DNA from: CAZAIO01 sp964485235
GTDB taxonomy: Bacteria > Chloroflexota > Dehalococcoidia > GIF9 > UBA5629
Assembly: GCA_964485235.1 (NCBI GenBank)
Contig: CAZAIO010000082.1
Location: 1 to 12,041, forward strand
DNA: 12,041 nucleotides
Direction of reading: 5' to 3'
Shown here: piece after piece, positions 1 to 8,256 of the stretch
Layout of the letters: each line of letters opens with the position of its first letter
Numbering within the stretch: the first letter of the stretch is position 1
Notes under the pieces: generated by a model
The model's input: only the letters and a program-made list of their open reading frames with translations
Databases searched by the model: none
What the model was told of the DNA's origin: nothing
Position numbers and translations under genes: made by a program

Positions 1-1007
1 CCTCTCAACCATACAACATCGGAAAAATAGACAAATTTCCGGTATTCACAATAACATTTCTTTAACCACCCATCGTCTCCCATCCAGTTCGTGAGCAGGT
101 TAATAGCCCATGACTGCATCTGCACACCTACCGCATAAGGATACGGAAGCCCCGTTGCCAGAGAGACCGCGCGATTATAGTGGACCGCGGACATCGGGTC
201 GAGTGAAAATGTATTGGGGTCTCTGAATGCCCATGCCGGATGTCTGGCATATTCTTCCAAAGCAGCCCTGTGCGCGCGTAAATAAAGACCCCCGTTCCCT
301 GCTATAAAAGCAATCTCATCCGTTACTCCTAACGGCCCTTTTATGCATACGGGAAGCTCTTCGCCGATTTGCACATCTTCCCAGTAGCGGACCTGGCTGC
401 CCCGTATCTCCTCATTCAATATATCTTGCTCTATCTTCTTCAATTCCTCCTCAGTCCAAGGATGCGGCAACTGTATTTTTGAATATTTCCCTTTTTCCTT
501 TGCTTCACCCCGTTCAATACGGATAATCCATCCTTTGGCGAGCGCTACCAGTTCATCACGCTGGTTATAATACATTCTATCTCTATGCTCAATGATCATT
601 CTTCTGGCAAAACTGCTCGTTTTGTCTTCAACTCCGGTGAATATTTCTTCACATTTTATCCGGTCATTAATGAGAACCGGTTTATAAAACTCCCAACCAT
701 CGCCGGAGTGAAAACCGTGTACGCCTTTCAAGCCATGCTGCGATCCGGCTCCGACAACACTATACAGCCAGGACGGTGGAGCGACAAGACAGCCGTAATT
801 CGTTTTGCCTGCATACTCTTCATCGTTCCAGAGAGGATTGACATCCCCTACGCCACGTGTGAAATGTATTATAGTTTCCTTACAAACAAGTTCATTCCCC
901 TGTTCACGAATTCGAATCTTTTGTCCGATCCTTGATTTGAATTCCGCCAATGCCTCATCGGTAATACGGCCTTGTGCAACCTGTGCAGTTTCCTTTTTAT
1001 TCTCCAT
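1..1007 (-). CDS. MaoC/FAS1-like acyl dehydratase (double hotdog), 3' end cut off by window edge
   Basis: 335 codons are visible and the frame is still open at base 1, so the C-terminus is missing. It probably hydrates or dehydrates an enoyl-/3-hydroxyacyl-CoA. Seen: a first hotdog half (about residues 15-165) with GDVNPLWND at 54-62, which matches the hydratase motif GDxNPxH except that Trp60 replaces the His. This variant is, as I recall, usual in the FAS1-like dehydratase subfamily. A second half starts near residue 205 (RYWEDVQIGEELP, then KGPLGVTD at 223-230), with HYNRA near 276 and NWMGDDGW near 308-315. Start choice: AAGGGG lies 8 nt before the ATG at 1007 but only 2 nt before an in-frame ATG at 1013, so 1007 is preferred. 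It is the last visible gene of the minus-strand operon, 45 nt after the CoA-transferase stop. Family assignment is firm; the substrate is unknown. Confidence 0.85.
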   Translation of the reverse strand, partial: MENKKETAQVAQGRITDEALAEFKSRIGQKIRIREQGNELVCKETIIHFTRGVGDVNPLWNDEEYAGKTNYGCLVAPPSWLYSVVGAGSQHGLKGVHGFHSGDGWEFYKPVLINDRIKCEEIFTGVEDKTSSFARRMIIEHRDRMYYNQRDELVALAKGWIIRIERGEAKEKGKYSKIQLPHPWTEEELKKIEQDILNEEIRGSQVRYWEDVQIGEELPVCIKGPLGVTDEIAFIAGNGGLYLRAHRAALEEYARHPAWAFRDPNTFSLDPMSAVHYNRAVSLATGLPYPYAVGVQMQSWAINLLTNWMGDDGWLKKCYCEYRKFVYFSDVVWLR

Positions 1008-1052
1008 TATCATATCCCCTTAGCATTTGTTTAGTTCGGGACACATATATTC

Positions 1053-2264
1053 CTACGCAACCGCACCTTTTTCACGGAGATCTTCAATCTGTTTTTTACT
1101 GTAACCTGCTGATATCAATATCTCTTCCGTATGCTGACCGGGTTTAGGAGGTAGACTCCGCACACTAGCCGGAGTTTCCGAAAGCTTGACCGGGACTCCT
1201 ATTTGTTTGACCTTTCCCAGGGAAGCATGGTCCATTTCAATTATCATTTGCTGATAGAGCGCATGGGGATCAGAAAATACCTCTTCAAAGCAATCATAGA
1301 CCGGTGTTGCACAGGTATTCGCCTCAAATGCCAGTATTTGGAACCATTCGTCCCTGGTCTTCGTCAAAAAGACCTGAGCAAGGTGTGAACAGACTTCCTT
1401 ACAGACCGGATCGTCGGCCGGTCCCGACATCGCCTTCTCACGATAAGGTATAAACTCATCCAGTCCCAAAGTGCGGCATAACCTCTCCCACATCCAGGGT
1501 TCCGGAGGTGCGATGACCAGGTGTTTTCCATCGCTCGTCTCGTAGACATGAGATGGTCTTTCTCCCAATCCCGGCTGATTACCCGTGGAAAAATAAAGCT
1601 GTCCATGACGAGCGGCGAGTAAATATAAAAGGCCATTATACATGGAAACGTCTATGAACTGGCCCTGTCCGCTTTTTTGTCTCGCCTGCAGGGCAGCGAG
1701 TATGCCGACTACGGCCTGCATTCCGGCAAACAAATCTCCGATGGGCACGCCGGGCAAAACATATTTTCCATCCGATGTACCTGTAATACCCAGAATACCT
1801 GATAGTCCCAGGATATTGGGGTCATGTGCAGGAACATTGCTGTACGGACCGGTCTGCCCGAATGCCGATATTTCACAGTGAATGATGCGGGGATTTATCT
1901 TTTTCAACGTCTCATAGTCTATTCCAAGGCGCTTGCTTACCCCGGGCCTGCTCTCCCGTAACACTATATCTGCATTTTCGACCATGCGGTAAAATACGCT
2001 ACGCCCTTCTTCGCTCTTCAAATTCAAACAGATGCTTCTTTTATTCCTGTTTGAGACGTTGTAGGCATAAAGAATATCTTCCCGTTTATCTTCATCAAGA
2101 TGTTGATATGAACTGGCAAACGTTTTGAACATTTCAACACCCCGGGATTTGACCTCTTCAACCTTGACAATATCGGCACCCATATCGCCGAGCCACATTG
2201 AACAAAAAGGACCGGGTAAATATTGTGTCGTGTCTAAAATCGTTATATCTTCTAATGGCAACAT
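1053..2264 (-). CDS. Family III CoA-transferase (CaiB/BaiF type), catalytic Asp present
   Basis: 403 aa, normal length for the family, which moves CoA between carboxylic acids through an aspartyl-CoA anhydride/thioester intermediate in the cytoplasm. Seen: N-terminal fold start ILDTTQYLPGPF with LGDMGADIVKVE (25-36), NRNKRSICLNL (72-82), RPGVSKRLGIDY (106-117), FGQTGPY (135-141), and the catalytic aspartate in VPIGDLFAGM as D177, equivalent to Asp169 of formyl-CoA transferase. The C-terminal part ends with a typical EEILISAGYSKKQI segment. Start ATG has AGGA 5-6 nt upstream. It is third of three consecutive, clearly different CoA-transferases, 25 nt downstream of the preceding one. By sequence this is the most canonical of the three and should be catalytically competent alone as a homodimer. 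Donor and acceptor acids cannot be read from the sequence. Confidence 0.92.
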   Translation of the reverse strand: MLPLEDITILDTTQYLPGPFCSMWLGDMGADIVKVEEVKSRGVEMFKTFASSYQHLDEDKREDILYAYNVSNRNKRSICLNLKSEEGRSVFYRMVENADIVLRESRPGVSKRLGIDYETLKKINPRIIHCEISAFGQTGPYSNVPAHDPNILGLSGILGITGTSDGKYVLPGVPIGDLFAGMQAVVGILAALQARQKSGQGQFIDVSMYNGLLYLLAARHGQLYFSTGNQPGLGERPSHVYETSDGKHLVIAPPEPWMWERLCRTLGLDEFIPYREKAMSGPADDPVCKEVCSHLAQVFLTKTRDEWFQILAFEANTCATPVYDCFEEVFSDPHALYQQMIIEMDHASLGKVKQIGVPVKLSETPASVRSLPPKPGQHTEEILISAGYSKKQIEDLREKGAVA

Positions 2265-2289
2265 CGTATTCCTGTCCCGAATAAGATCG

Positions 2290-3486
2290 TTAGCATTCCT
2301 CTTTTTTCAGTCCCAGTATGTCATACATAACATACTCTTTATGTTCATCGAAAAGCGGTGACGATCGATAGAGACCCGGAGGAGTTTTTGACAGACGTGC
2401 TGGTTGTGCCAGATGTGAAAATCTACCGATTTCTTTGTGCTCGGTAACCCAGAAGCTTCCTATCGCATTGAGTTGGGGATCGTTATATAAATCGCGTGCA
2501 TTCTGGACTACCCCGGCGGCTACTCCGGCTTCCTGGCAGCGGTGCATGACGTCATAGCAGTCCATATTACACGTCCACTGCTCGATTAGTTGATCGAGCT
2601 CATCTTCAAATTCCTTCCTTCCTTCAAACGTTTGAAATTCCTGACGGCGTGTCCACTCCGGATTTCCTATAACATTACAGAAGGATTCCCATTCAGTATC
2701 GGTAAAAACGCAGATCGCACACCAGCGGTCATCGCCGGCACACCGGTACACATTATGCGGTGCCGCGCAATCAGACTTATTCCCGCGTCTCATCTGCTCG
2801 TGACCGTTCACCGAATAATCAAGCAGCCATGTCGAGAGAAATTGAAGCCCGGCTTCCAGTTGTGATATATCGAGGAGCTGGCCTTTTCCCGTTCTCCTGC
2901 GGTATTCAAGCGCTCCGGCTAACGCGGATAGTGAAAAATGAGGAGTGAAATAATCGGTGTACGCCATCATGAAACAGACAGGGTCCTCATCCGGAAATCC
3001 GCACAGATTGACAAATCCTGCCATCCCGTTCAATTGATTGCCGAATCCTCGATAGCCATTTCTCGGCCCGGTTAATCCCTGATTAGAGCTCCTGATCATT
3101 ATTACTTCAGGATTGAACTTTTTAATACTTTCATAGTCCAATCCCCATTTTTCTGCGACACCCGGCCTATGGCTGTCACCAACGACATCCGCCCATTCCG
3201 CTAACTTTCTGGCAATTTCAAGGTCTTCGGGTTTATCCAGATTAAGTGCTATGCTACGTATATTGTGGCACAGACAGGCGTAATACCCCGACCTGTTTAT
3301 ACCGGGCTTGAAATCTTTATAGGGTTGATTTGTTCTCATTAAATTGGGACGGGTGAGTGACTCAACGCATACTACGGTCGCACCATAGTCCGCCAGATAT
3401 CTCAAAGATATCGGATTTGCTATCCCCGTCCCGAGATCAAGTACCTTAATACCACTAAATACGTTTTCTTGCATCATGTACTCCAT
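2290..3486 (-). CDS. Family III CoA-transferase, catalytic Asp present (YTD subgroup)
   Basis: Up to 398 aa. Seen: IKVLDLGTGIANP (13-25), LADYGATVVCVE (31-42), HNIRSIALNLDKPEDLE (74-90), HRPGVAEKWGLDY (106-118), NQGLTGP (135-141), and AYTDYFTPHFSLSALAGALEYR, in which D178 aligns with the catalytic aspartate. The YTD context and TGKGQLLDISQLEA resemble the subgroup that contains succinyl-CoA:benzylsuccinate CoA-transferase subunits (family knowledge; function here is inference). Start: the longest ORF begins at 3486, where only a distant AGGA (13 nt) precedes the ATG. GGAG lies 6 nt before the in-frame ATG at 3474 (residue 5, sequence MQENVFSG), which is therefore the likelier start. It follows the preceding CoA-transferase by 15-27 nt. 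Because that neighbour lacks the catalytic aspartate, the two may form a heteromer in which this subunit carries the chemistry. Confidence 0.9.
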   Translation of the reverse strand: MEYMMQENVFSGIKVLDLGTGIANPISLRYLADYGATVVCVESLTRPNLMRTNQPYKDFKPGINRSGYYACLCHNIRSIALNLDKPEDLEIARKLAEWADVVGDSHRPGVAEKWGLDYESIKKFNPEVIMIRSSNQGLTGPRNGYRGFGNQLNGMAGFVNLCGFPDEDPVCFMMAYTDYFTPHFSLSALAGALEYRRRTGKGQLLDISQLEAGLQFLSTWLLDYSVNGHEQMRRGNKSDCAAPHNVYRCAGDDRWCAICVFTDTEWESFCNVIGNPEWTRRQEFQTFEGRKEFEDELDQLIEQWTCNMDCYDVMHRCQEAGVAAGVVQNARDLYNDPQLNAIGSFWVTEHKEIGRFSHLAQPARLSKTPPGLYRSSPLFDEHKEYVMYDILGLKKEEC

Positions 3487-3501
3487 AACAATTATTGGGT
3501 C

Positions 3502-4761
3502 CTATAAAACGCCGGATTTTTTGAGCGAGGCAATCTCGTCCCGTGATAGACCTAACTCATCTTCGTATATCTCCAGGTTGTGTTCGCCGACGAGCGGAGC
3601 CCTGCGATTTACCGTTATCGGGGTTTCTGAAGCTTTGATAAAAGCACCCGGATAAGAAATATCCGCACCCAGTTCATCATGCCGGATATCCGTCCAGAAA
3701 TTCCGGGCTCCTAGCTGGGGATCATCATACAGATCACGCGGAGAAGACACCGGGGCAATGATAATATCCCGTCTTTGGCCCTCTGTATAAAGCTCATCTT
3801 TGGTATGATTCAAGAAAAATTCCCCTATCGGTTCTTCAATGATTTGTTGCATCTCCTGAGACTGCTGGGACATGTCGAGATTCTCCCAGTCAAAATTACA
3901 GAGAAAGTCCGGGGCCATATTTTCTTCTTCCAGCCATTTGTAAATATTCCGGTTCGTTCTTGCACCGGCAATCCCACCCATAATATAGAAAATGACAAAT
4001 CCATCCTTGCACGGCCATAACAACCGTTGTCGTATCCCTTCCCATCTACCCGCCATGTACGATCCGGCACGTTTGAGAATGGACTGGTTTAATTCCCACA
4101 GCGGCACTACATTGGTCAATTCGGCTAAAACACATTGTTGGGCGGAGACGTCAACATGCTGTCCCTCTCCCGATATCTGCCGGTAGTAGTGTGCTACCAT
4201 TGTTGCTGCGGCTGCATGAGATGAAGCTAAAAAATATGCCTGGGGAACGCTCACCCGCAGGGGCGGTCTATCAGGATTACCCGTGATATTCATGAATCCC
4301 CCCATTGCCATGAGCACAAGGTCGGACGCTTTGTAATTTCTATAAGGGCCAACCTGGCCGAAGGGAGTAATGGATGTCATGACAATACGGGGATTTATTT
4401 CGCTGAGCGCCTGGTACCCCAAACCAAGGTTATCCATATAATCGACAGGAAAAGACTCGATTAAAAAATCAGCTTTTGCAACTAACTTTAGTAATAAATC
4501 GTGTCCTTCCTTTTTTTCTATATCAAGCGTAATACCCCTCTTATTCCGGTTGTACGCAAACCAGAATAGGCTCTTTTCGGGATCTTTTTTATTACCGTAA
4601 AAAGGTCCGATATCGCGTGACCTGTCTCCACCGGGTCTCTCGATCTTGATTACGTCGCCACCAAGATCAGCCAGAATCCTGCTGCATAATGATCCTTTTT
4701 CATCTGTTAAATCTAACACCCGGGATGATTCGAGCATTGTGTTTATTCGTATATCCGTCAT
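3502..4761 (-). CDS. Family III CoA-transferase homologue lacking the catalytic Asp
   Basis: 419 aa. The fold signature is complete: SRVLDLTDEKGS (13-24), LADLGGDVIKIERPGGD (30-46), NRNKRGITLDI (71-81), FGQVGPYRNYKASD (134-147), GGFMNITGNPDRPP (154-167), GEGQHVDVSAQQ. Where active relatives have the nucleophilic Asp after a VPxx segment, this protein reads RVSVPQAYFLASSHAAAA, placing Tyr176 (bases 4234-4236) at that site. A homologue without Asp is unlikely to transfer CoA by itself. In succinyl-CoA:benzylsuccinate CoA-transferase, as I recall, two unequal subunits are used and only one carries the essential Asp. That is a plausible model for this protein and the next gene (2290-3486). Start is supported by GGAG 6 nt before the ATG. 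It directly follows the activase gene (30 nt). Family confident; role as non-catalytic or specificity subunit inferred. Confidence 0.88.
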   Translation of the reverse strand: MTDIRINTMLESSRVLDLTDEKGSLCSRILADLGGDVIKIERPGGDRSRDIGPFYGNKKDPEKSLFWFAYNRNKRGITLDIEKKEGHDLLLKLVAKADFLIESFPVDYMDNLGLGYQALSEINPRIVMTSITPFGQVGPYRNYKASDLVLMAMGGFMNITGNPDRPPLRVSVPQAYFLASSHAAAATMVAHYYRQISGEGQHVDVSAQQCVLAELTNVVPLWELNQSILKRAGSYMAGRWEGIRQRLLWPCKDGFVIFYIMGGIAGARTNRNIYKWLEEENMAPDFLCNFDWENLDMSQQSQEMQQIIEEPIGEFFLNHTKDELYTEGQRRDIIIAPVSSPRDLYDDPQLGARNFWTDIRHDELGADISYPGAFIKASETPITVNRRAPLVGEHNLEIYEDELGLSRDEIASLKKSGVL

Positions 4762-4791
4762 GAAACGCTCCTGCAGATCTTTTCAATGTAA

Positions 4792-5712
4792 TTATCCACC
4801 GAATTGAACGCTCACTCCGTAGCGCTCAAATATACACTTTATGTCATCGAGTCTCTCGTCGGTGACCCGTGCAAGGTTAAGCGTGTAGTTTCTTCCAAGT
4901 TGCTCGTATTTTGTTTTCCCGTATTCGTGATAGGCTAAAAGATCCACCCGCTGAACAGATTTTAACGCGGATAGAAATTTCGCCATGCTTTCTATATCCT
5001 CATCGCTATCATTCAGTCCTGGAATCACCGGCGCCCTGATAATGATCGGTTTTCCAGCTTTGTTTACCATCTTCAGGTTTTCTAAAATTATTTCGTTCGA
5101 AACACCGGTATTTATCTTATGTTGTTCCGTATTGATTCCTTTTAAATCAAATAAAAGCAGGTCTGTTTCAAGGAGCACTCTCCGTCCTTCATCAGTCGAC
5201 GTATACCCGCAAGTATCCACTGCAGTATGAATGTAATTATTTTTGCATTCCCTGATAAATTCGAGCGTGAAGGTCGACTGCAATGTAGGCTCTCCGCCTC
5301 CTATTGTCACACCACCCCCGGAATCGCGATAGTATATTTCATCGCCTTTTACGATTTTCAACAGTTCGCCCGGAGTCATGCGCTCTCCGAACATGCTTAA
5401 AGCGCCCGGATAACAAACGTCAACGCATTTGCCGCAATTCGTACATAATTCCCTGTCAATTGTGACCTTGCCGGATTCAGCTTTGCTATCATAGCCAATT
5501 GCATTTACCGGACATACAGGTATGCATCGACCGCATCCATTGCAGCTTGCGGAAACATATTTGACTTCCGGATAACTTAATTGTCCTTCGGGGTTACAAC
5601 ACCAGAGACATCTCAAAGGGCATCCTTTGAGAAATACAGTCGTCCTTATACCATAACCGTCGACAAAAGAACCGTGTACAATATTAAATATAACTGCTGA
5701 ATTATCGTCCAT
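4792..5712 (-). CDS. Glycyl radical enzyme activase (radical SAM, with two extra 4Fe-4S clusters)
   Basis: 306 aa, usual length for activases carrying a ferredoxin insert. It uses S-adenosylmethionine and a reduced 4Fe-4S cluster to abstract hydrogen from a glycyl radical enzyme. Seen: radical-SAM motif CPLRCLWC (C31, C35, C38, with an additional Cys39), FLKG before it, the SAM-binding GGEP at 139-142 within a GGGVTIGGGEP stretch, and two ferredoxin motifs, C57-C60-C63-C67 and C90-C93-C96-C100. The usual DGPGIRT before the motif is DGYGIRT here (Tyr20). No clear Shine-Dalgarno is visible before the ATG. However, IFNIVHGSFVDG starts where family members start, and translation may be coupled to the radical enzyme gene 36 nt upstream. 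The obvious partner is that enzyme, although its radical glycine is missing. All iron-sulfur ligands are intact, so this gene does not look decayed. Confidence 0.93.
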   Translation of the reverse strand: MDDNSAVIFNIVHGSFVDGYGIRTTVFLKGCPLRCLWCCNPEGQLSYPEVKYVSASCNGCGRCIPVCPVNAIGYDSKAESGKVTIDRELCTNCGKCVDVCYPGALSMFGERMTPGELLKIVKGDEIYYRDSGGGVTIGGGEPTLQSTFTLEFIRECKNNYIHTAVDTCGYTSTDEGRRVLLETDLLLFDLKGINTEQHKINTGVSNEIILENLKMVNKAGKPIIIRAPVIPGLNDSDEDIESMAKFLSALKSVQRVDLLAYHEYGKTKYEQLGRNYTLNLARVTDERLDDIKCIFERYGVSVQFGG

Positions 5713-5748
5713 AAGAGAAATTTCTGTTGGTACTTCAATAATCTAACT

Positions 5749-8169
5749 TTAAATTTGTTGAAATTCCGTTCTATCTATAATTTCCTTCTGGCATTCGGGA
5801 CCTAATTGAACGAAAAATGCACTGTATGTTGCCACTCTTACCAACAGGTCCTGATATTGTTCGGGATGTTTTTGCGCATCCTTCAACATGTCGGTACTTA
5901 CAATATTAAACTGAACATGGTATCCACCGGTTTCAAAATAAGTCCTGATCATCGAAGCAAATCTTTTCATTTTGGACTCATCTTTCAGTAATTCAGGATT
6001 AAACTTCATATTGAATCCCGCCCCACCGGTCAGTTTCGCAATATCCAATTTGGTTACCGATCTCATCGTCGACGTTGCTCCCCTTACATTCCTGCCCGGA
6101 TGAGGAGATACTCCACCCTCGCTTAAAGGTAATCTTGCCCCTCTCCCATCAGGCAAAGCACCTACCAGCGCACCCAATATTATATTTCCGCCCGCAACAT
6201 ACGCGGATACAGCGAAGTTCGTACCGCCAAATCCTTTATGCGATTTAACTGTATCGATGAAATCACTGAATACTTCCTTTACTATTAAATCTACATAGTC
6301 ATCGTCATTACCATATTTCGGAGATGTTTTTAGCAGGCTTAATAGTTCATCTTCCCCTTCAAAATTTTTATCAAGTGCATCAATCAGATGATCCAGAGTA
6401 ATTTTTCTGTCCTCAAAGACAAGTTTTTTAATCGCTGCAAGTGAATCACCCACATTGGGGACACCGATAACGGATATACCTTCGGTCACGTATGGTAGAG
6501 TCCCACCGTTGGTGATATCCAATCCTTTTTCGATACAGCCATGGAAAAGTGCAGATTGAAACGGAGTGGGTAAGTATTCCGCAAATAGCTGCCTGTCAAT
6601 ATTTCTTATTTGAACAACAATCGGGATAAGAGCCTCAACCTGCTTTTTATAAGCATTCCATACATCATCATAGGTTTTAAATTCCCGGGGGTCTCCTGTT
6701 TGCGGACCTATTCTTTTTCCGGTTAACCGGGAATATCCGTTATTTAACGCTAATTCAAGCATCAGCGGCAGGTTGAACTGGCCGCCGATTATATCAAAAG
6801 AACGCCCGGGCACAGTTGGAAGCACACAACCTGAAACAATATAGTCCCTTGCATCTTCCAAAGGTTTACCGTCACTCATGAGTTGTTGAATTGCGGTTTC
6901 ATCACCGCAAAATTTGAGTTTGCCACGGAGCGATTTGGCCGTTTCACATGCCTTTAATAAAAATGATTCCGATGTATTTTTATGTATCCGTACGACAAAT
7001 TCGTCAGCATGCAGCTTCACATCTTTCGTTGCATCCAGAAAAATATATGAAAGTTCATTAACAGCATCCCTGCCATCCCTTGTTATTCCTCCAAGCGTGA
7101 CATTGGAGAGTACATTCAATCCGGACGCAGTTTTCATGGTATCAAAACTAAATCGCATTGCCGAGTGGTTGATTTTTATACAAAACAATGCTAATAATTC
7201 CCGGACTTGCTCCCGGGTAATATTTCCCTCTTCTATATCTTTTTTGTAGAAAGGATAGAGATATTGGTCCGGTCTCCCGAAGCTCATGCCGGGGCCCCAT
7301 CCCTCATTCATTAATACAAGATATACAAACCACACCGATTGTAAAGCTTCATAAAAATCTCTTGCCGGGTGCCCCGGTACCCACTCGCAAATATCTGCGA
7401 TCCTGTTTAATTCCATTCTCCTTTGAGCATCCATCTCTTTTTCTGCCATACTCCTGGCTAGTTTGGAATACCGCACAGCAAAATTGCTGGCAGCTTCGAG
7501 CGTAATATTGACCGCAGTAAGAAAATGATGCTTTTGAAAATCATGCTCATTTGTGAGGTGTAATTTCGATAGCTCTTTATCAACCTGTTGTTTTATTCCA
7601 TACAAACCGTTCGAGAGTACTTTTTCGTAATCAACGCTAATATGCGAACCTATGTGCATATTGGCTATAGCAGAACCGGAAGGTAATTGTATCTGATTAT
7701 GTATTTCCAGTGTATCCTCAGGAACAAGAACTTTTAACTTGTCAAAGAGGCATCTTCCTTTCCAGTATTTATATACATCCTCCATTTTCTGCTGATCGTC
7801 TTCAGGTACAGTTGAAAATATATCCCAGGCAGAGGCAGGTGCCTCAACCTGATCCTTGCACGATTCCCAGTTCACTTCTATATTAAGCGGCCCCCCTCGT
7901 AATTTGCTGGAAGCTCTTCCAACTATAAGCTCGTCATCCTCGATTGTAATCGTCATTTTGTCTAAAACGTTTTTTAAGGCTTTTGCTCTTCTGATTACCT
8001 GTGGAAAAGCTTCAGTTTCTTTATATGACTCTGTTATCAGGTAAGCTCTTTCAAGACAAATTTCAGGTATGGACTGCGCCTTATCCCTCAATTTTTGTAC
8101 TCGTGAGCTATTAATATGTGAATCCAGGTTTTTTTCTAAAGTTATGTCAACCACTTGAAACTCCTGCAC
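5749..8169 (-). CDS. Glycyl radical enzyme homologue (PFL-like) with Thr at the radical-glycine position
   Basis: 806 aa, full length. PFL-like N-terminal domain: IPEICLERAYLITESYKETE (34-53), DDELIVGRASSKLRGGP (78-94), GRPDQYLYPFY (298-308). Active-site loop SGCVLPTVPGRS (446-457) with thiyl cysteine C448; it is followed by Val-Leu rather than Val-Glu, unlike choline lyase, glycerol dehydratase or hydroxyphenylacetate decarboxylase. Then VGDSLAAIKKLVF (573-585), KYGNDDDYVD (618-627), and the glycyl-radical domain with GGYHVQFN (748-755), DAQKHPEQYQDLLVRVATYS and FFVQL. The radical motif should be RVxGY; here T781 (codon ACA, bases 5827-5829) replaces Gly. Start: GTG at 8169 has AGGA 9 nt upstream. 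An in-frame GTG at 8154 has GGAG 6 nt upstream and is equally or more likely. The specific reaction cannot be assigned: it is not obviously PFL, a diol dehydratase or benzylsuccinate synthase. Confidence 0.92.
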   Translation of the reverse strand: MQEFQVVDITLEKNLDSHINSSRVQKLRDKAQSIPEICLERAYLITESYKETEAFPQVIRRAKALKNVLDKMTITIEDDELIVGRASSKLRGGPLNIEVNWESCKDQVEAPASAWDIFSTVPEDDQQKMEDVYKYWKGRCLFDKLKVLVPEDTLEIHNQIQLPSGSAIANMHIGSHISVDYEKVLSNGLYGIKQQVDKELSKLHLTNEHDFQKHHFLTAVNITLEAASNFAVRYSKLARSMAEKEMDAQRRMELNRIADICEWVPGHPARDFYEALQSVWFVYLVLMNEGWGPGMSFGRPDQYLYPFYKKDIEEGNITREQVRELLALFCIKINHSAMRFSFDTMKTASGLNVLSNVTLGGITRDGRDAVNELSYIFLDATKDVKLHADEFVVRIHKNTSESFLLKACETAKSLRGKLKFCGDETAIQQLMSDGKPLEDARDYIVSGCVLPTVPGRSFDIIGGQFNLPLMLELALNNGYSRLTGKRIGPQTGDPREFKTYDDVWNAYKKQVEALIPIVVQIRNIDRQLFAEYLPTPFQSALFHGCIEKGLDITNGGTLPYVTEGISVIGVPNVGDSLAAIKKLVFEDRKITLDHLIDALDKNFEGEDELLSLLKTSPKYGNDDDYVDLIVKEVFSDFIDTVKSHKGFGGTNFAVSAYVAGGNIILGALVGALPDGRGARLPLSEGGVSPHPGRNVRGATSTMRSVTKLDIAKLTGGAGFNMKFNPELLKDESKMKRFASMIRTYFETGGYHVQFNIVSTDMLKDAQKHPEQYQDLLVRVATYSAFFVQLGPECQKEIIDRTEFQQI

Positions 8170-8172
8170 AAT

Positions 8173-8256
8173 TTAATTTCCTGAATCAAATATAGTGCAA
8201 TTCCTTGTTTTCTCAAAATTATCAATATCCTCCATCTGAAAAGTATTATCTCTCAT
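8173..8256 (-). CDS. Possible 27-residue leader or small ORF just before the glycyl radical enzyme
   Basis: ATG at 8256 opens MRDNTFQMEDIDNFEKT and runs 27 codons to a TAA whose last base lies 3 nt before the GTG start at 8169. The product is acidic and polar, with one Cys (C20 in RNCTIF). Benzylsuccinate synthase and hydroxyphenylacetate decarboxylase have small subunits of about 60-85 aa encoded next to the large subunit, but this one is far shorter and shows no CxxC cluster. Only a weak AGG 10 nt upstream could serve as a ribosome site. It could be a coupling leader or chance. Low confidence. Confidence 0.15.
   Translation of the reverse strand: MRDNTFQMEDIDNFEKTRNCTIFDSGN

Noticed and set aside
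585..935. 116-codon plus-strand ORF
   Set aside because: It lies antisense to the well-conserved dehydratase frame, has no plausible ribosome site and shows no recognisable motif.
1053..4761. Recent tandem duplication of one CoA-transferase gene
   Set aside because: The three proteins differ strongly in motifs and length and share no long similar stretches, so they are old paralogues rather than a recent repeat.
5827..5829. Frameshift or base-calling slip as explanation for the missing radical glycine
   Set aside because: The frame is correct on both sides (RVA before, YSAFFVQL after) and the change needs two substitutions, not an indel. A genuine sequence variant is simpler, although reads were not available.
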